A stretch of DNA of 64,000 nucleotides from Spirodela intermedia (lineage: Eukaryota > Streptophyta > Magnoliopsida > Alismatales > Araceae), in contig LR746264.1 in NCBI GenBank assembly GCA_902729315.2, positions 6,225,878 to 6,289,877 of the forward strand, in the 5' to 3' direction. Position 1 is the first letter of the stretch. Each line of letters starts with the position of its first letter. Below the pieces are notes generated by a model. The model was not told the DNA's origin and made no database searches. It saw only the letters and a program-made list of their open reading frames with translations. The translations under genes were made by a program, and so were the position numbers. Below are positions 41,000-53,200 of the stretch, one piece after another.

Positions 41000-43500
41000 T
41001 TGATTGCAAAGAGTCTTATGTTGGTAGGATAGTAAATGCTGAAATATTTAATCATCGATAGCAGAATTAACATCTCATTGATTCTGATCCACATAGCTCT
41101 TCATCCAAGCTTGTGTTCAAACTAGGTGGAGCTTGAGTTGATTTAGGGTGACATTATGGTCTTGTAATTGATGATCAACTTCACATGTTTTTGCAAAATT
41201 AATTTCATAATAGAAGTGAATTAGTATTGAATTAAAAGGTATTATCCTAATTGAGAAATTGAAATTAGCATTGAATTAGTACTTTACCTAAGTGAAGTAT
41301 TTGTACCTTTTGTCAATGATGATCACCAAAGAAGCACCTTAGATATGTCTCAAAACCATGGTTTATGACTTATGATTGGTCATTAGATTGTGGGCAGTAA
41401 GGGTTGGTAAATTGTAAGTAGGTACATTGTGATTAAAAATATATATCTATAAGATGCTCATGAAAATTAAATCTTAATGTATGAAGATTGACCTTGGGAT
41501 TCAATGTAAGCATGCCACACCACTAATGAATACATGAGTCACCTCCTCTCTAGTGAACAAATGTTTGTGTTAAGAAATGTGCATATTTAATAAGTCAGTC
41601 CGTCACAATGAAAATTGAACAAAACCCTTGTGATTTGAGTAATCATTTGATGAAGTCATCAAAATATCTTTCCAAAATCTGACCAAGAATGGGAAGAGAT
41701 TGAAAGAGTTAAATTGGTGAAGTAGACTTTAACTTATTCTTTTAAAAAATCTAATAGGATGTGACATACCGCTTAATACCATTTTTCATACCATTATATT
41801 GGATGTTTTATGGGATTCGTTTATAAGTTCAAAAGAATTTGAACTACTCTTTAATCACTATGTCATGCAAGTTCTTTTAAATATATGATATTAGTGTTGA
41901 GTCTTTTGAGATAATGATCCATTGATGATGAAATAAGATAATTTGATGCAAAATACACAAAGGACAATTATTGAGTTTTTCTTGCAATTCTTTTATGATA
42001 ATAGATAATTAGGGGACCAGGAGATTATCTCACATAATTTGATATGAATTGATCAATTTGGGTAACAATGGCTCCATAGTATGTAATGTGGAAAATTAGG
42101 TCCTCAAGATAAAGCATTAGATGTCTTATTTTTTGTTACTGCCTTATGTTGAATCTCAAAGTTAAAGATAATGATTGTAGAGAGCAATTTATTATCATCT
42201 TGAAGGACTTGTCATTACTTCAAAATGAATTTAAGACTATGTTAATATATAAAGATTAGAAACTTCCTCTGAAGTAAATAGTATTTACATTTCAACACAA
42301 CAAGAATGATTGACATCATCTCTCATTCATAAAAAAATTTGAATTCATCATCAAAGAACAAACATTGACTAAGGAATGCAATGGGTCACATGCTCTAGAT
42401 TAGTACTACCTTTACTTCCCTACTAGAAGCATTAGCTTCAAGTTCAAAAATCTAAGATAAATTAAGAATAACTAATAGTGATGTTGTGATGAAAAAGTTT
42501 TTGAGTAGGTGGAACATTATTTCTACTTCTAAATTCCATTTGAAAATGTCATATTTTAAGAGTAGGGTCAGCAATTAGGGTAGAGACCCATATCCTTTAA
42601 TGAAATAATGATAATAGTCAGTCAACTCAATGAAGCCTCAAAGTTATTTCAAATTATTTGTAGGAAGTCATAAGGACATCATTTCTACTTTATCAATATT
42701 GACCATCACTTCATTAGCTGACACTCAGTGACCTAAATATGTAATCTTCAACTATATAAAGACACATTTTTGAATTGACATGTGATTGAATTGATTGGAT
42801 AGTGTCAAAGATCTAAATATGTAATGTTCATATGTCTTTATATTAATAGTATAAATAAAAATATCATTTAAGATCATCAACACAAATTTCCAAAGAAATT
42901 ATAAAAAATTACTTCATAAAAGTTTTGAATGTTGCTAAGTCATTTGAGAGACAGAATGTCATTACAAGGAATTCACAATGTAATTCATGTGTTTGAATTG
43001 TAGTTTTGTCCATATCCTTTTTTCTAGATGTAGGTTTAGGGATACCTCAAGTAAACATCTTTGCTCAATATAATTTTTCAAGATGTATTTAAAATTTCAA
43101 TTGGTCAAAGTAGAACTCAATTATTTCTTTAACTTTATCTAGTTAAGGCTCAATTGGATGTTGACTGTGAGTAACAACAAAATTAATAGGTCTCCACAAA
43201 TAGTGAGACCTTGTAGCTCAAACACAACCACTTTGTAAAGTTTGGATCCTGACGCCTTCTCATTGATAGTATATTTGTGATTTGTAGTCTTATTTCTTAT
43301 ACAATACCTTAAGATACAAAGTTATAAGTTGTTCATATGTCAATGGGCACCATTATTGCTGGATCTTGGATCCTACCTTGAAGCTCTAGAGACTTTTTTG
43401 TAAGTGAATTGAAAAATAACTATTCATTGGAAAGAAATTTTTTTCTGACCAGATTGTTGCTAGTATCTTTTGGATCTACATTAGTAATATTATCTTCTTG
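41000..43500 (-). mobile_element. Degenerate Ty3/gypsy pol relic
   Basis: Minus-strand translation, interrupted by many stops, follows gypsy order: a protease-like VPIDxxTTYNFV (about 43350-43300), then the RT start (INFVVTHSQHPIEP, about 43190), GIPKP, THELHCEFLVMTF (about 42990-42950), a CVDD-like core (about 42880), and the connection region SKCVFI-YLGHVSANEV and LRGF-ELTDYYHYFIKGYG (about 42760-42590). Blocks are missing between motifs, so the element is internally deleted. RNase H/integrase similarity further left is weak. LTRs were not located. It lies in the USP-side intergenic region, widening the kinesin/USP spacer from 0.9 to over 4 kb. Confidence 0.65.
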
Positions 43501-44586
43501 AACAATTAATATCTTTCAATGCTCTACAACATTGATGTCCCAGAAAAAAAATTCAATACACAAACAATAAAACCATGTGCTCAATAAACTTGAATTTTGG
43601 CAAGGATGAGAGTAATCCTCTTACTGCTAGTGATTGAACTCCCTATGTCCATTGTCGTATCTCTTTAACTAATCTCTCTTTTGTGTGATAAAAATATATC
43701 TAACCCTTCTTTTTATGTAGGACATACTCTAATGCTAAAGCACCTAAGGATTTAAAGGCTCATAAACTTTTGATATTCTCAAGAGTTTTAAGTGTGATGT
43801 TGTTTAATGAGTTGTACATCACTTTGAATGTTCTTTTGTAATCCTTTGGAAAAAAGTGAAGTCAATGATATGTTCTGGAAGATCTCCCTCTCAAATTATT
43901 TCCTTCATTTTGCCACTAAACCTCACTATTTAATTTCTAATATTGTTTGATAAAATGATCATGTTTGGTTGAAGCCAAAGTGTTTAAGCAAGTGTCAGCT
44001 TAAATCCTCTCAATTTCATGAGGATTTTCAAGTGTCAATCAATTTAAATCACATGGATTTTTTTCCTTCGAGCCTCAATTCTACTATCATAAACATCTCA
44101 ACCACCATGAGTTCAAACATAGAGAAGAGTAGGTATACTCCAAAGACTCATCCTTTAGGGTCTACTTCATTAAAAATGAGCATTTGGAACTTCCTCCCTC
44201 CTTGTTATATTTTCGTGGTAGGATCTCAAACTAGATGGTGTTGTCATTTGGAACTCCCTCCTTTAGTTGTCATTTTTGGATGGTGTTGTTGCATGAGAAC
44301 AAGATATGACTATTGGAGTTGACTCTAGTATTTAATGTTGTCCTGATTGTGAGTAGGCCTGTTGCAACTAGATTCACTAAAAATCCGATCATCACGAGGC
44401 TCACTCAGACACTCGCACGTCCGTGAGAACGTCAGCGCGTCAGCACCACCGCCGTCTTTTGACGCCGTTCTGTTTCCGTCAAGTTCCCAATATCCACGTG
44501 CGACGCTCCGCAGATATATCTTGGTCCTCCTCATCCGATGAAGAAAAGGATCGAGAGGAGGAAGAGGAACAAGAGGGCGTTTGGAA

Positions 44587-46563
44587 ATGGCGTCCGAAGC
44601 TGCGGGATCAGAGGGTACGAAGCCTGCGGAAGGGAACAAAGTGGTTGTGGTGGGGATGGACGAGAGCGAACATAGCTACTACGCGCTGCAGTGGACGCTG
44701 GACCGCTTCTTCGCCGACCCCGACCAACGTCCCCCGCTCTTCTCCCTGGTGATCGTCCATGCCAAGCCTTCCCCCGCCTCCGTCGTTGGTCTCGCCGGCC
44801 CAGGTTTGCTTGCTTGCTTGCTTGCGTCCACTTAGCGCAGCCCGTCTCACTGCTTCCCAAGCCTTCCCTGATTCGGAGTACCGCGATCCGGTCGGATGAA
44901 CTCTCGGTCTATTTTCGCTGCGCGCTCCCCCGGGAGTGTTGATCTCAACGCGCGCTGGAGAAATCTCTGCGGTGTTTATCCTTGGCGCATGGTACACTTT
45001 CTTCATCCGGCGGTTCATCTGTTCACCTGGCGGTTTTTCGATTGCAGGAGCTGCAGATGTTTTCCCATTTGTCGAGTCGGATCTTAGGAAGATTGCTGCT
45101 AGGGTGGTCGAAAAGGCTAAGAAAATCTGCCTTGAAAGATCGGTACGGTAAACATTTTATCCTATTTACTCGTGAGCTCTCCTCATTCATTGGCTGCATT
45201 ATCGCCCCTCTGTTTCACTACATCCATTCGATGAGCCAGGACCCCTCGATCAAACATTGTGTGTCAAGAATTATGCAATTTCTAACTTTCTTAGCTTCTC
45301 ATCATCTCTTTCATTTGTTTTATGGGTCTCACCACGCGGGGAAGAAATAAGTTTATACATCATCATTTATTATTGGTCTAGTTTCTCTTTTTAGTTTTGA
45401 TTTTCTTCCCCTTTGGTCGGCTCATTGGGGATTAGCTTAAAATGCTCATTTATCTCAGATTCATTCCCAGAATGAGTACATGACTCATCCGATCATGTTT
45501 CAGTAGAGAAGGCCATGAATCTAGGGAGAAACTCATTTTCATTTGTCATACATGCAGGTGACCAATGTGCTGCTTGAAGTGGTTGAAGGAGATGCCAGAA
45601 ATGTTATCTGCGAGTCTGTGGATAAGCACCAGGCCGCCATGCTGGTCATGGGCAGCCATGGTTATGGAGCTATTAAAAGGTCAGTTTTCAATTTTTCTCA
45701 TGCCTACTCTCGCTGAAATTTTGAACTATAAAGAGCATTAAAAAATGGTTGGCAGGGAGAAAACTATGTTAGGAATTTGAGAACATACTTATACGTCTAA
45801 TGATATGCTACACACTTTTGCTAATCTTAGCTCGTTGGAAAGATTCTAAGAAGGGTTTCCCTGCCTTTGGGGAGGTCATTCCAGAATTTAGATTTTCCAA
45901 CAAGTGAATGAGGAAATTTACGAGAAATTTCAGATGTTCTCTATTACTCTGGACTAGGATTCGGTTCCTAGAGGTTGAAGTCGAAGTAGATCGTTGTGGT
46001 GGGAAGTTGGAAGCGAGTGCTAGTGGTGAAACCTTAGCTCAGAATAGCCTGGAATAGTCAGTCAAAGGTAGCAAATCATCTCAGAGACCTTAGATTTGAG
46101 TTTCTTATTGACTGAAATGGCCCACGGGCCGAGGAAAAAGAAATTATAATTAGGCCTTCATTATTTACACAAAAAAATTCTTGGTATGACTGGTTTTATC
46201 ATTAGCTGGGAGACGAAGTGTCGCACATGTCATCAGAAGGTTGACCTCAGTTTTCTTATCACGTAGCATGGTGAATGGTCATGGATCAATAAAAAATACT
46301 AGTTTTGATGCTCGAGTTCAGAGAAAACCAGGCAACCCAGCAGCCCATTGATTTCCCTCTAGGTTATTACTGCTCTGGAACCTGGAAAGTTTTTCTTTTT
46401 TTAAGATTAATTTTTTAGAAAGAGGAAAGTTTTACCGTTGAGTGAGCGGTTTCTCACGCGGCTATACGACCTTCCTTGCAGGGTTCTGTTGGGCAGTGTC
46501 AGTGACTACTGTGTGCATCACGCCCACTGCAGTGTCATGGTAGTGAAGAAGCCCAAGCACTGA
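44587..46563 (+). CDS. Universal stress protein A-domain protein
   Basis: Four exons, 44587-44803, 45048-45142, 45558-45679 and 46482-46563, give 171 aa. The frame opens MASEAAGSEG; an in-frame TTG two codons upstream is not needed. The fold is visible as VVVVGMDESEHSYYALQW (strand 1 and helix 1, Asp25), the FSLVIVHAKP strand, and the nucleotide-binding motif G-x2-G-x9-G-S at residues 136-150 (GSHGYGAIKR...GS). The ATP-binding class of USP is therefore expected. USPs bind ATP and act in stress, hypoxia and ethylene responses. The promoter region is shared with the relic at 36.9 kb. In Arabidopsis, as I recall, a close USP neighbours RFI2. Confidence 0.93.
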
Positions 46564-46770
46564 GCGTCAGGGGGGTGGGGAAGTGGGCTCCACCCGTCGA
46601 GTCCGACCCCCTTCTCTAATAAGCACCAGGTCATGAATACCACGTCATGCCCGGCCTTTCCGTTGTAGAATAAATGACCTGCACCATCATCTCCTCACGT
46701 AAAGAGACGCCCAATGTGAGCATCATGATAAGGAGATCCTGTTCTTTGTGGTCTCTTTCTTTCTTTCTTA

Positions 46771-46788
46771 CTCTCTCTCTCTCTCTCT
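46771..46788. repeat. Short (CT)n tract between USP and TCTP
   Basis: Nine CT units in the convergent USP/TCTP 3' region; nothing else recognised between 46564 and 47038. Confidence 0.85.
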
Positions 46789-47038
46789 CGGGCAAAGACG
46801 ATGAAGGACTTTCTCATGTTTGAAGTACTGCCTGTAGCCTGGCTGTAGATTATTTTATAGACAAGTTACAACATCCAAGAGTAGAGTAGGCCATTCATGA
46901 CGGAGATCGAAATAAAGCACGGGTAGACTAATCTGACCCACTTACTACCTCTTCTCACTATTACGCTGTATATCCCATTTACAACATCTCCCAAACCATC
47001 TGTGGATCCTGCGAAGATTATTCCTACATCGCGCTTTC

Positions 47039-49204
47039 TCAGCATTCGATCTCCTTCAGGCCGTAGGCCAGGTACAGAAAGGTGGGGTCGGTAGCACCTT
47101 CCTTGCAGTAGGCGAACACCAGGCTCCCATTCTCGTGCATACTCTCTCCAGCAAAGCTGTCTCAAGAAGAGAAAAATCATCGGGTTCGAGTCTGTGCGGC
47201 TCCAAGTTCGGAGTTGAAGATGGTGGAAGTCAACGGGCATCTGAGTGCTCACATTTTTAAGTCGTCCAGCTTAGATTGTAGATAGTTCGTAGCTCCCTCC
47301 ATATGTTGCTTGAATGCCTCTTGCTTCTCCTGCTCTAACTTTGGGGTCAGGTTGTTGGCGTATTGTTTCATATAGGCTGCAAATTGACGCTTGTCGAAAG
47401 ACGGTTGCTCCTGTAATGGAGAACGAAGGCCGTGAGGGTTTGGAACTTTTGGTATGCAATCACATCTCAGTTCCACAACTTCTGCGTGGAAACCACCTGA
47501 AGGCGGAAAGTGTCGACAATGTCTATGACTTTAACAGCCTTGTCATCAACGATTTCGTCTTCATCACTCCCTTCGGCTGATGGATTCGCCGCAATATCAA
47601 CGGCAATGGGTCCTTTAACGACCCACTGGAGGAACATAATACCATCAGCATGCCCGACACCACCATCAACTAATTAACGGTATGATTGAACAATTTTAGA
47701 GGAACTGACCTTCCCTTCAACTTCCCACAACATTCCATTCTCAATCTCTTTGTATGGGAATGAGTCGGATAGAAGCTCGTCACCTGAAGTCAAAAGCATA
47801 TAGGGGAATGTTCAATCAACCTGGTAGCTGACTCCATTCATGCAAAACCATACCACTTTAGATCACAGGACCGAAGATAGAACAATAGAGAAATTCGGAG
47901 TCATTGTGTAAAACTAGGCTGAACACCTCTGTGCAACAAAACAGTCAAAAAAAGATTAACTCGAACACCCAACTCCAAGTGTATTTATCATTCTAAAAAT
48001 GATTGATTAAAATTCAAAGGGATAAATATTTCTGGAAAGTATTTAACTTCGGAGGTTATTAGATTCCACTTTTGTAAAATGTTTCTAGAAATATTTTAAA
48101 TATCAAAATATGTTAAAAATATATGCATATGCTGAAAAAAACTAAAACTACAATAATATATAGATATTAAATTTTATAAACCATATCAATCATTAATAAC
48201 CACAGAAATTAAAAGATAAAAGCGCAAAACACTACAACAGTATCTTTTAAGACAGAGTAATAACTATGTCAGTAATAACAATAGCAAATGCGAAGGCTTG
48301 GCGAGGCCTGATGCAATGTAATCCATGCTTGAAGTGTCGATAAATTCCGTGCTGGTCCAATGTAATCCATGCTTTACAGTTCCTTCTGACTGAGTACAAC
48401 TATCACATTTGATCTCACTGATGATATGATAGGAGAACCAAAGTTTTACAAACTGGTAAGCCGCGGAAAAACAGTAAATTAACCGTAGGAAGATCCCCCG
48501 TGATTATTTCCGGTCATCTCTGACAATGTCGATTTCACTATTACATGCGCAGACGAGACACGCCGCAAAAAAGCTAGGATCAAGCAAGGAATCGGATGGC
48601 CACTTTATTTTAAAGTGAAACCATAAATATCAAGGAAAAAACAATAAAAAGGTGACCAGAAGGAAAGTAAAACACTGAGACAGAAACTCAAACCTTTTTC
48701 TTTTCTTTTCAAATCTCACGGCGGTATGTATGAGTGAGCTATCACGGGACCCCCGAATGGAAAGGCAAAGTCACACGCGACGATATCAAATAAAACCGAT
48801 GATCCGGCGATTGACGATCGAGCAAAGTATCTGACACCCACCTGCGTCTAAAACGAAATATCTAAAGTCGTTACAAAAATCAGATGATGACATAGCTAAG
48901 CTCCCTCCAAAATGAATAAGCTCCAGACGTAGGGTTCGAACATTTCTATTTTCGTTCAGGTCACCGAACGAATAGAACCGTCGGCTATTTGCCCTGAAAG
49001 GATGGACAGAATCGCAGGCAATGAAAGCCAAAATGAGAAGGGAATCAAATACAAATTCCCTAAATCAGCCATCAATGGAGTGAACTTGGACGAAACCATA
49101 CGAACAATCATACAAGATTACCAATCGATGCCGACATATAGCATGGCAGTTGAGGAGAAAAAATCACTGATCATACCTGTAAGCAAATCCCGGTAAACAA
49201 GCAT
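47039..49204 (-). CDS. TCTP1: Translationally controlled tumour protein
   Basis: Five exons on the minus strand: 49204-49177, 47783-47710, 47625-47497, 47410-47253 and 47156-47039. All junctions are in phase and give 168 aa, the exact usual plant TCTP length. It begins [18 protein letters not shown], has the acidic flexible loop with the TCTP signature ([14 protein letters not shown]), the basic helical hairpin ([19 protein letters not shown]) and ends [17 protein letters not shown] promotes growth and proliferation and is linked to TOR/GTPase signalling; it is cytosolic and strongly expressed. A 1.4-kb first intron follows nine codons, a common arrangement for highly expressed plant genes. 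The copy expected in the left-hand duplicate is completely lost. Confidence 0.95.
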
Positions 49205-49286
49205 CTTCGTTCCTCTTCCTGGAACGGAAAGCGAAAGGGAAGACGATGGATGACGACGGATTGACGCGGGAGAGGCGGCGAAGATG

Positions 49287-49495
49287 TATTTATACCCTGA
49301 AGAGTCTCTCCATGGGACTGCCAACGATGCTAGTTCGTGGCGGCATCTTAGTGCGTTTGAAATTTTCATATCAGCTCCTCTGAAACATTTTTAATTTGAA
49401 TGTTAAACCTGTCCCAGCCGAGGGAATTACGAATTGCACCTCGATGCCTTGGCTCAGCCCAAAGGTGGAAGTTATGTGGGCCTGGGTCAGGCCCA
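49287..49495 (-). promoter_or_regulatory. TCTP promoter: TATA box and site II motifs
   Basis: On the minus strand TATAAATA lies at 49294-49287, about 83 bp before the ATG. Site II-type motifs are at 49457-49462 (GCCCAA), 49477-49482 (TGGGCC) and 49490-49495 (GGCCCA). These fit a strongly expressed translation-related gene. Confidence 0.6.
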
Positions 49496-49499
49496 TTAT

Positions 49500-50232
49500 T
49501 ATTCTCGTAATTATATAGTGGCGGTCACGAACTAGAGGGAGGAACAGTAGGAGATTAATGAGCAGTCATCAAGACGAGAGACTTCGCTTGGGATCAAAAT
49601 GTGCATAAACATAATTATCTAAACTCCGAATAGGATGTGACAATTCAGTTTTTACTTTATTATCAGAGGTTATTTAAAAAAATAAGAAAATCAAATGACG
49701 TGCGACCACGCCATCGAGAATGAGATGGAGAAAACTGACCGCCAACTCGGAGAATCAACGGCCGGGTAACCTTCCCCAAAAGTCAAAGTCGACTCGGTAA
49801 ACTCGCTCATGGGGACTGGCGTCATTTCCAGATCTGTCAAATTCAGCTCAGACGGGGTCAGGTTGGATGGTCGGCTCGGGGAGGAGGGAGGAGGAGGAAG
49901 GGTGGTCCCGTGAATTCTGAAGCCCGTGGGAGTATTCTAGGGTAAAGGTGAAACTCCGAGAGCGGAAAGCCAGAGATCAGCTAAATAAATCCTCCTCTGC
50001 GCCGGATTCGTTGCGATCAGAGGCCAGGAGGATGAGACGAGAGGGAGAGGAGGTGCAGAGGGACGGAGAGTACGGGGGCAGTTGGCTCGCTTGTTCCAGC
50101 TCCGGGGTTGGGAGGAGTTGACGATTTGGCCGCGATTCAGCATTTGGTCCGTGATTTCCCTCGGGATTGGGCCGGTTGTTGCGATTTCTTCGTCCGCTGT
50201 CGGCGTGACGAGGGGATTGCTAGTACGGCGGG
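49500..50232. other. TCTP/RFI2 divergent spacer
   Basis: Contains the 49607-49700 segment also found at 37143-37215. The GC-rich stretch 49850-50232 is likely RFI2 leader; an in-frame TAG at 50221-50223 closes the frame upstream of the RFI2 ATG. Confidence 0.5.
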
Positions 50233-53200
50233 ATGCGTCCAGGCGAAGGGGTTCCGGAAGGTGATGACGTTGCTGGCGGGGATGGAGCATTGGCTTCTCC
50301 GTCCCTGGTCCCGTGCTCGATCTGCCTGGAGGCTGTGAAGGATGACGGTGAACGATCGACAGCGAAACTGCTGTGTGGTCATCAATTCCATTTAGGTCGG
50401 TAATCAGATTGTATCAGTTTTATTACCCCTTGTCCTCATTCCTTGTTGGATTACTTTCTTTTTAGAATTTATAACTATTAGATGCTCGCCTGAGATTATT
50501 GTCATCACTGCGTTCCGTTACGCGGATCTGTTTCATTTTGGATATTCTGTAGGGATATTTTAAAATGTTGGATGTTTATCTTGGGAACTTATCTCATGTT
50601 GCTAGAATTCCCAATCGTCCTTTGAATGTATTTTACGCCATCGGCTGCTTTACAATCAACGTGAGCGCTGATAATAGAAATGGTGTTTGTTAGAACACGA
50701 CGTAGTCAGAGGTGAAGTTGGCGTAGGCCATCTTCAACAATAATGACCGGTATGAACCGAGATTTGTTTGAATGTTGACACTCGTCGTCGTCATCATGCA
50801 TGGGATATCCCATATGCCAAGGTCATCTTCATCCACAACAGGTCCAAAGAAATTGTATTTCTGTTCCAGTCATTTGCCAGCCTGATGCTAATTGAACGTT
50901 TTCTTAGTGCCTTGATGAAGTGAGGTATTATATTTCATTGCTAAGTGGCTAGATCGCGTGTGATGAGACAGATTAATCACTGCGATGGGGTGATTTTCTT
51001 CTAATTCTGTATTTACTTTTTTAAATTGCTCTTTTTACGTATGTATTTGTTAATTTTTACATTTGAGATCTAGTGCATAGAACATGATGGATGAAGAGAT
51101 AAGATCTTGTATTACACACCCAAAAAGTTGTGTGGGAGCCGTGACAAAGTTGGAATTATGCTGCCATATAAAGATCTACACTTGCTGCCATGGTGTGATA
51201 CCATTTCTTAAACATTTCAGAGGACTGTTTTACATGGGTTTCGGATTGTGGTGCCACAACATTGATTATCGAAAATTAATGGAGCTCACCTAAAGCAATA
51301 TATGTGGGTAATTTAACATCCTGGTATACCTTTCAGATAATAAAAATGTAGAACAAAAGTTGATAGTTTGAGGAGAAGATAGATACACACTTGTAATGCT
51401 CGGCAGAATCTAAAAATCTTGTCTTAAGAAAATAAATAGATCTGATCTAAAGCGGCATATGTCAGGAATTGAACAACTTGGCGTGCCTTTCAGATAGTGA
51501 AAATTCGTATTTGTCATTCTCCGCAGAAGCTTGAAACCTTATCCAAAAACCGTGTAGCCGTTTTATTATAAAAATGAAAAATAATAATAAACGGCTCCCT
51601 AACAATAGGCAAGGATTATAAACACAACATCATATCGCATACTCTTTTATCAGGGCATTTTGGTAACGATATGTCAAAATTAATGAGGAAGGGAAAACCT
51701 TGGAAAAAGGATTGCCATGATACAGTTTTGGCAGGCAACCTATGAAGTTCCAGTAAGCAGTCCGATTATAAATAATTCATTAAAGACACCTGTGCCATGC
51801 CATACCTTGGAAAAATCAATTTATCAGGTAGGGGTTGATTGTAATTTCATGGTTCTATTACTTGCTATGATAGACGGTAAAAAGAAAATTTGGGAATGGC
51901 GTTAAATGTTAGAGTAGAAGAGAAGAAAAAGGGTAAAAGCATAGAAAGATAAATAATAAATATCAATAAAAAAGCAAAAAAGAGGAGCTAAGCGTATGAA
52001 ATGATATACACCTTGTAGAAAGATTAATGTACTGAATGAGGCAAATAAGGAAACTATGTCAGATAGAGAGTGCTTAGGCTTGGTGTCTAGCACTGTTGTC
52101 TGAGCTCTATGCGATCTCATCCCTATCTATTGATGTACTAATTTATGGTCCTCTCATTCTAGTTCAGTGTCATATCCTCTTATCTGCCTTTTACCACTCC
52201 ATCTGAGTTTTCTTGTTCGTTTCTGTCATTGTTTTGTCTTTGATATGAATGCATTTTCATATCTTATATTGAGAAACATCTGGTCCCACAGCAAAATAAA
52301 TAAATTCTGAAAGTTGACGCCAACTTATTTTGATGCCTTTAGATCTTAGGTTTCTGAAGTTTCTGCATAATTCCATCTTCTTTATTATATGATTTCCTGG
52401 TAGAGCACTAAAGAGAAAAAGGGAAGCAGATTTTCCTTTTTGGAATATCTCAAGCAAAGGGAGGGAAAGTCTGAGTCTGGGCTGAGGACTGGAAGAGTTA
52501 CACAAGATAGAAAGCATAAGAAGGGCCTGTTTATCCTCCTGCTGCATGATCTGATCTGCCGTCTTCACTCCAGCTGTTTATGCTGGAGATGCTTGGGCAC
52601 TTTGTAACTTTACCGCAAGATGATTCTTGGTCGTTGTACTGCCATTTTATCATATTAAGCTTAGTGTTGTTTGTTTGAATGAGTTGGGAGAGAACTTGAA
52701 GCTGAGAGATGACGTTGCTCTTGTTCAAATCCCTGTTATCTGCATTATTCTTTCTACTGACATTATACTTCGTTTTATTTTTTTATTTTTTTTCAAAAGA
52801 TAACATCATAGCATAGGGCATTACACATCTAGAGGTGAAGATTTAGAATTTCTTTTTTTCCCCCAATATCTGCAATCTTCTCTCGCTTTCAAGTTTTGTT
52901 AGTACAACAACTTGTGCTGCGGTAGAAATTCCAATCCTCATGCTGAATTTTTCATTACGTTTGAATTTTTCGTTTGACAAAATTTATATGGATCTCCCGA
53001 TTCACATGCCATATTACCATCATTTAAGATGTTTTACATTTTTAGCCTTATAATTATTTTCAGATTGTGTTGGCTCTGCATTCAATGCCAAAGGAGTGAT
53101 GCAATGTCCGAATTGTAGAAAAATTGAGAAAGGCAATTGGCTCTATGCAAACGGTTGTTTTTCGTTTCGTGAAGTTAGTGTGGATGACTGGTCATATGAC

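Noticed and set aside
49937-50391. Minus-strand frames over the start of RFI2
   Set aside because: Shadow of the RFI2 leader and first exon, which carries the RING domain on the plus strand.
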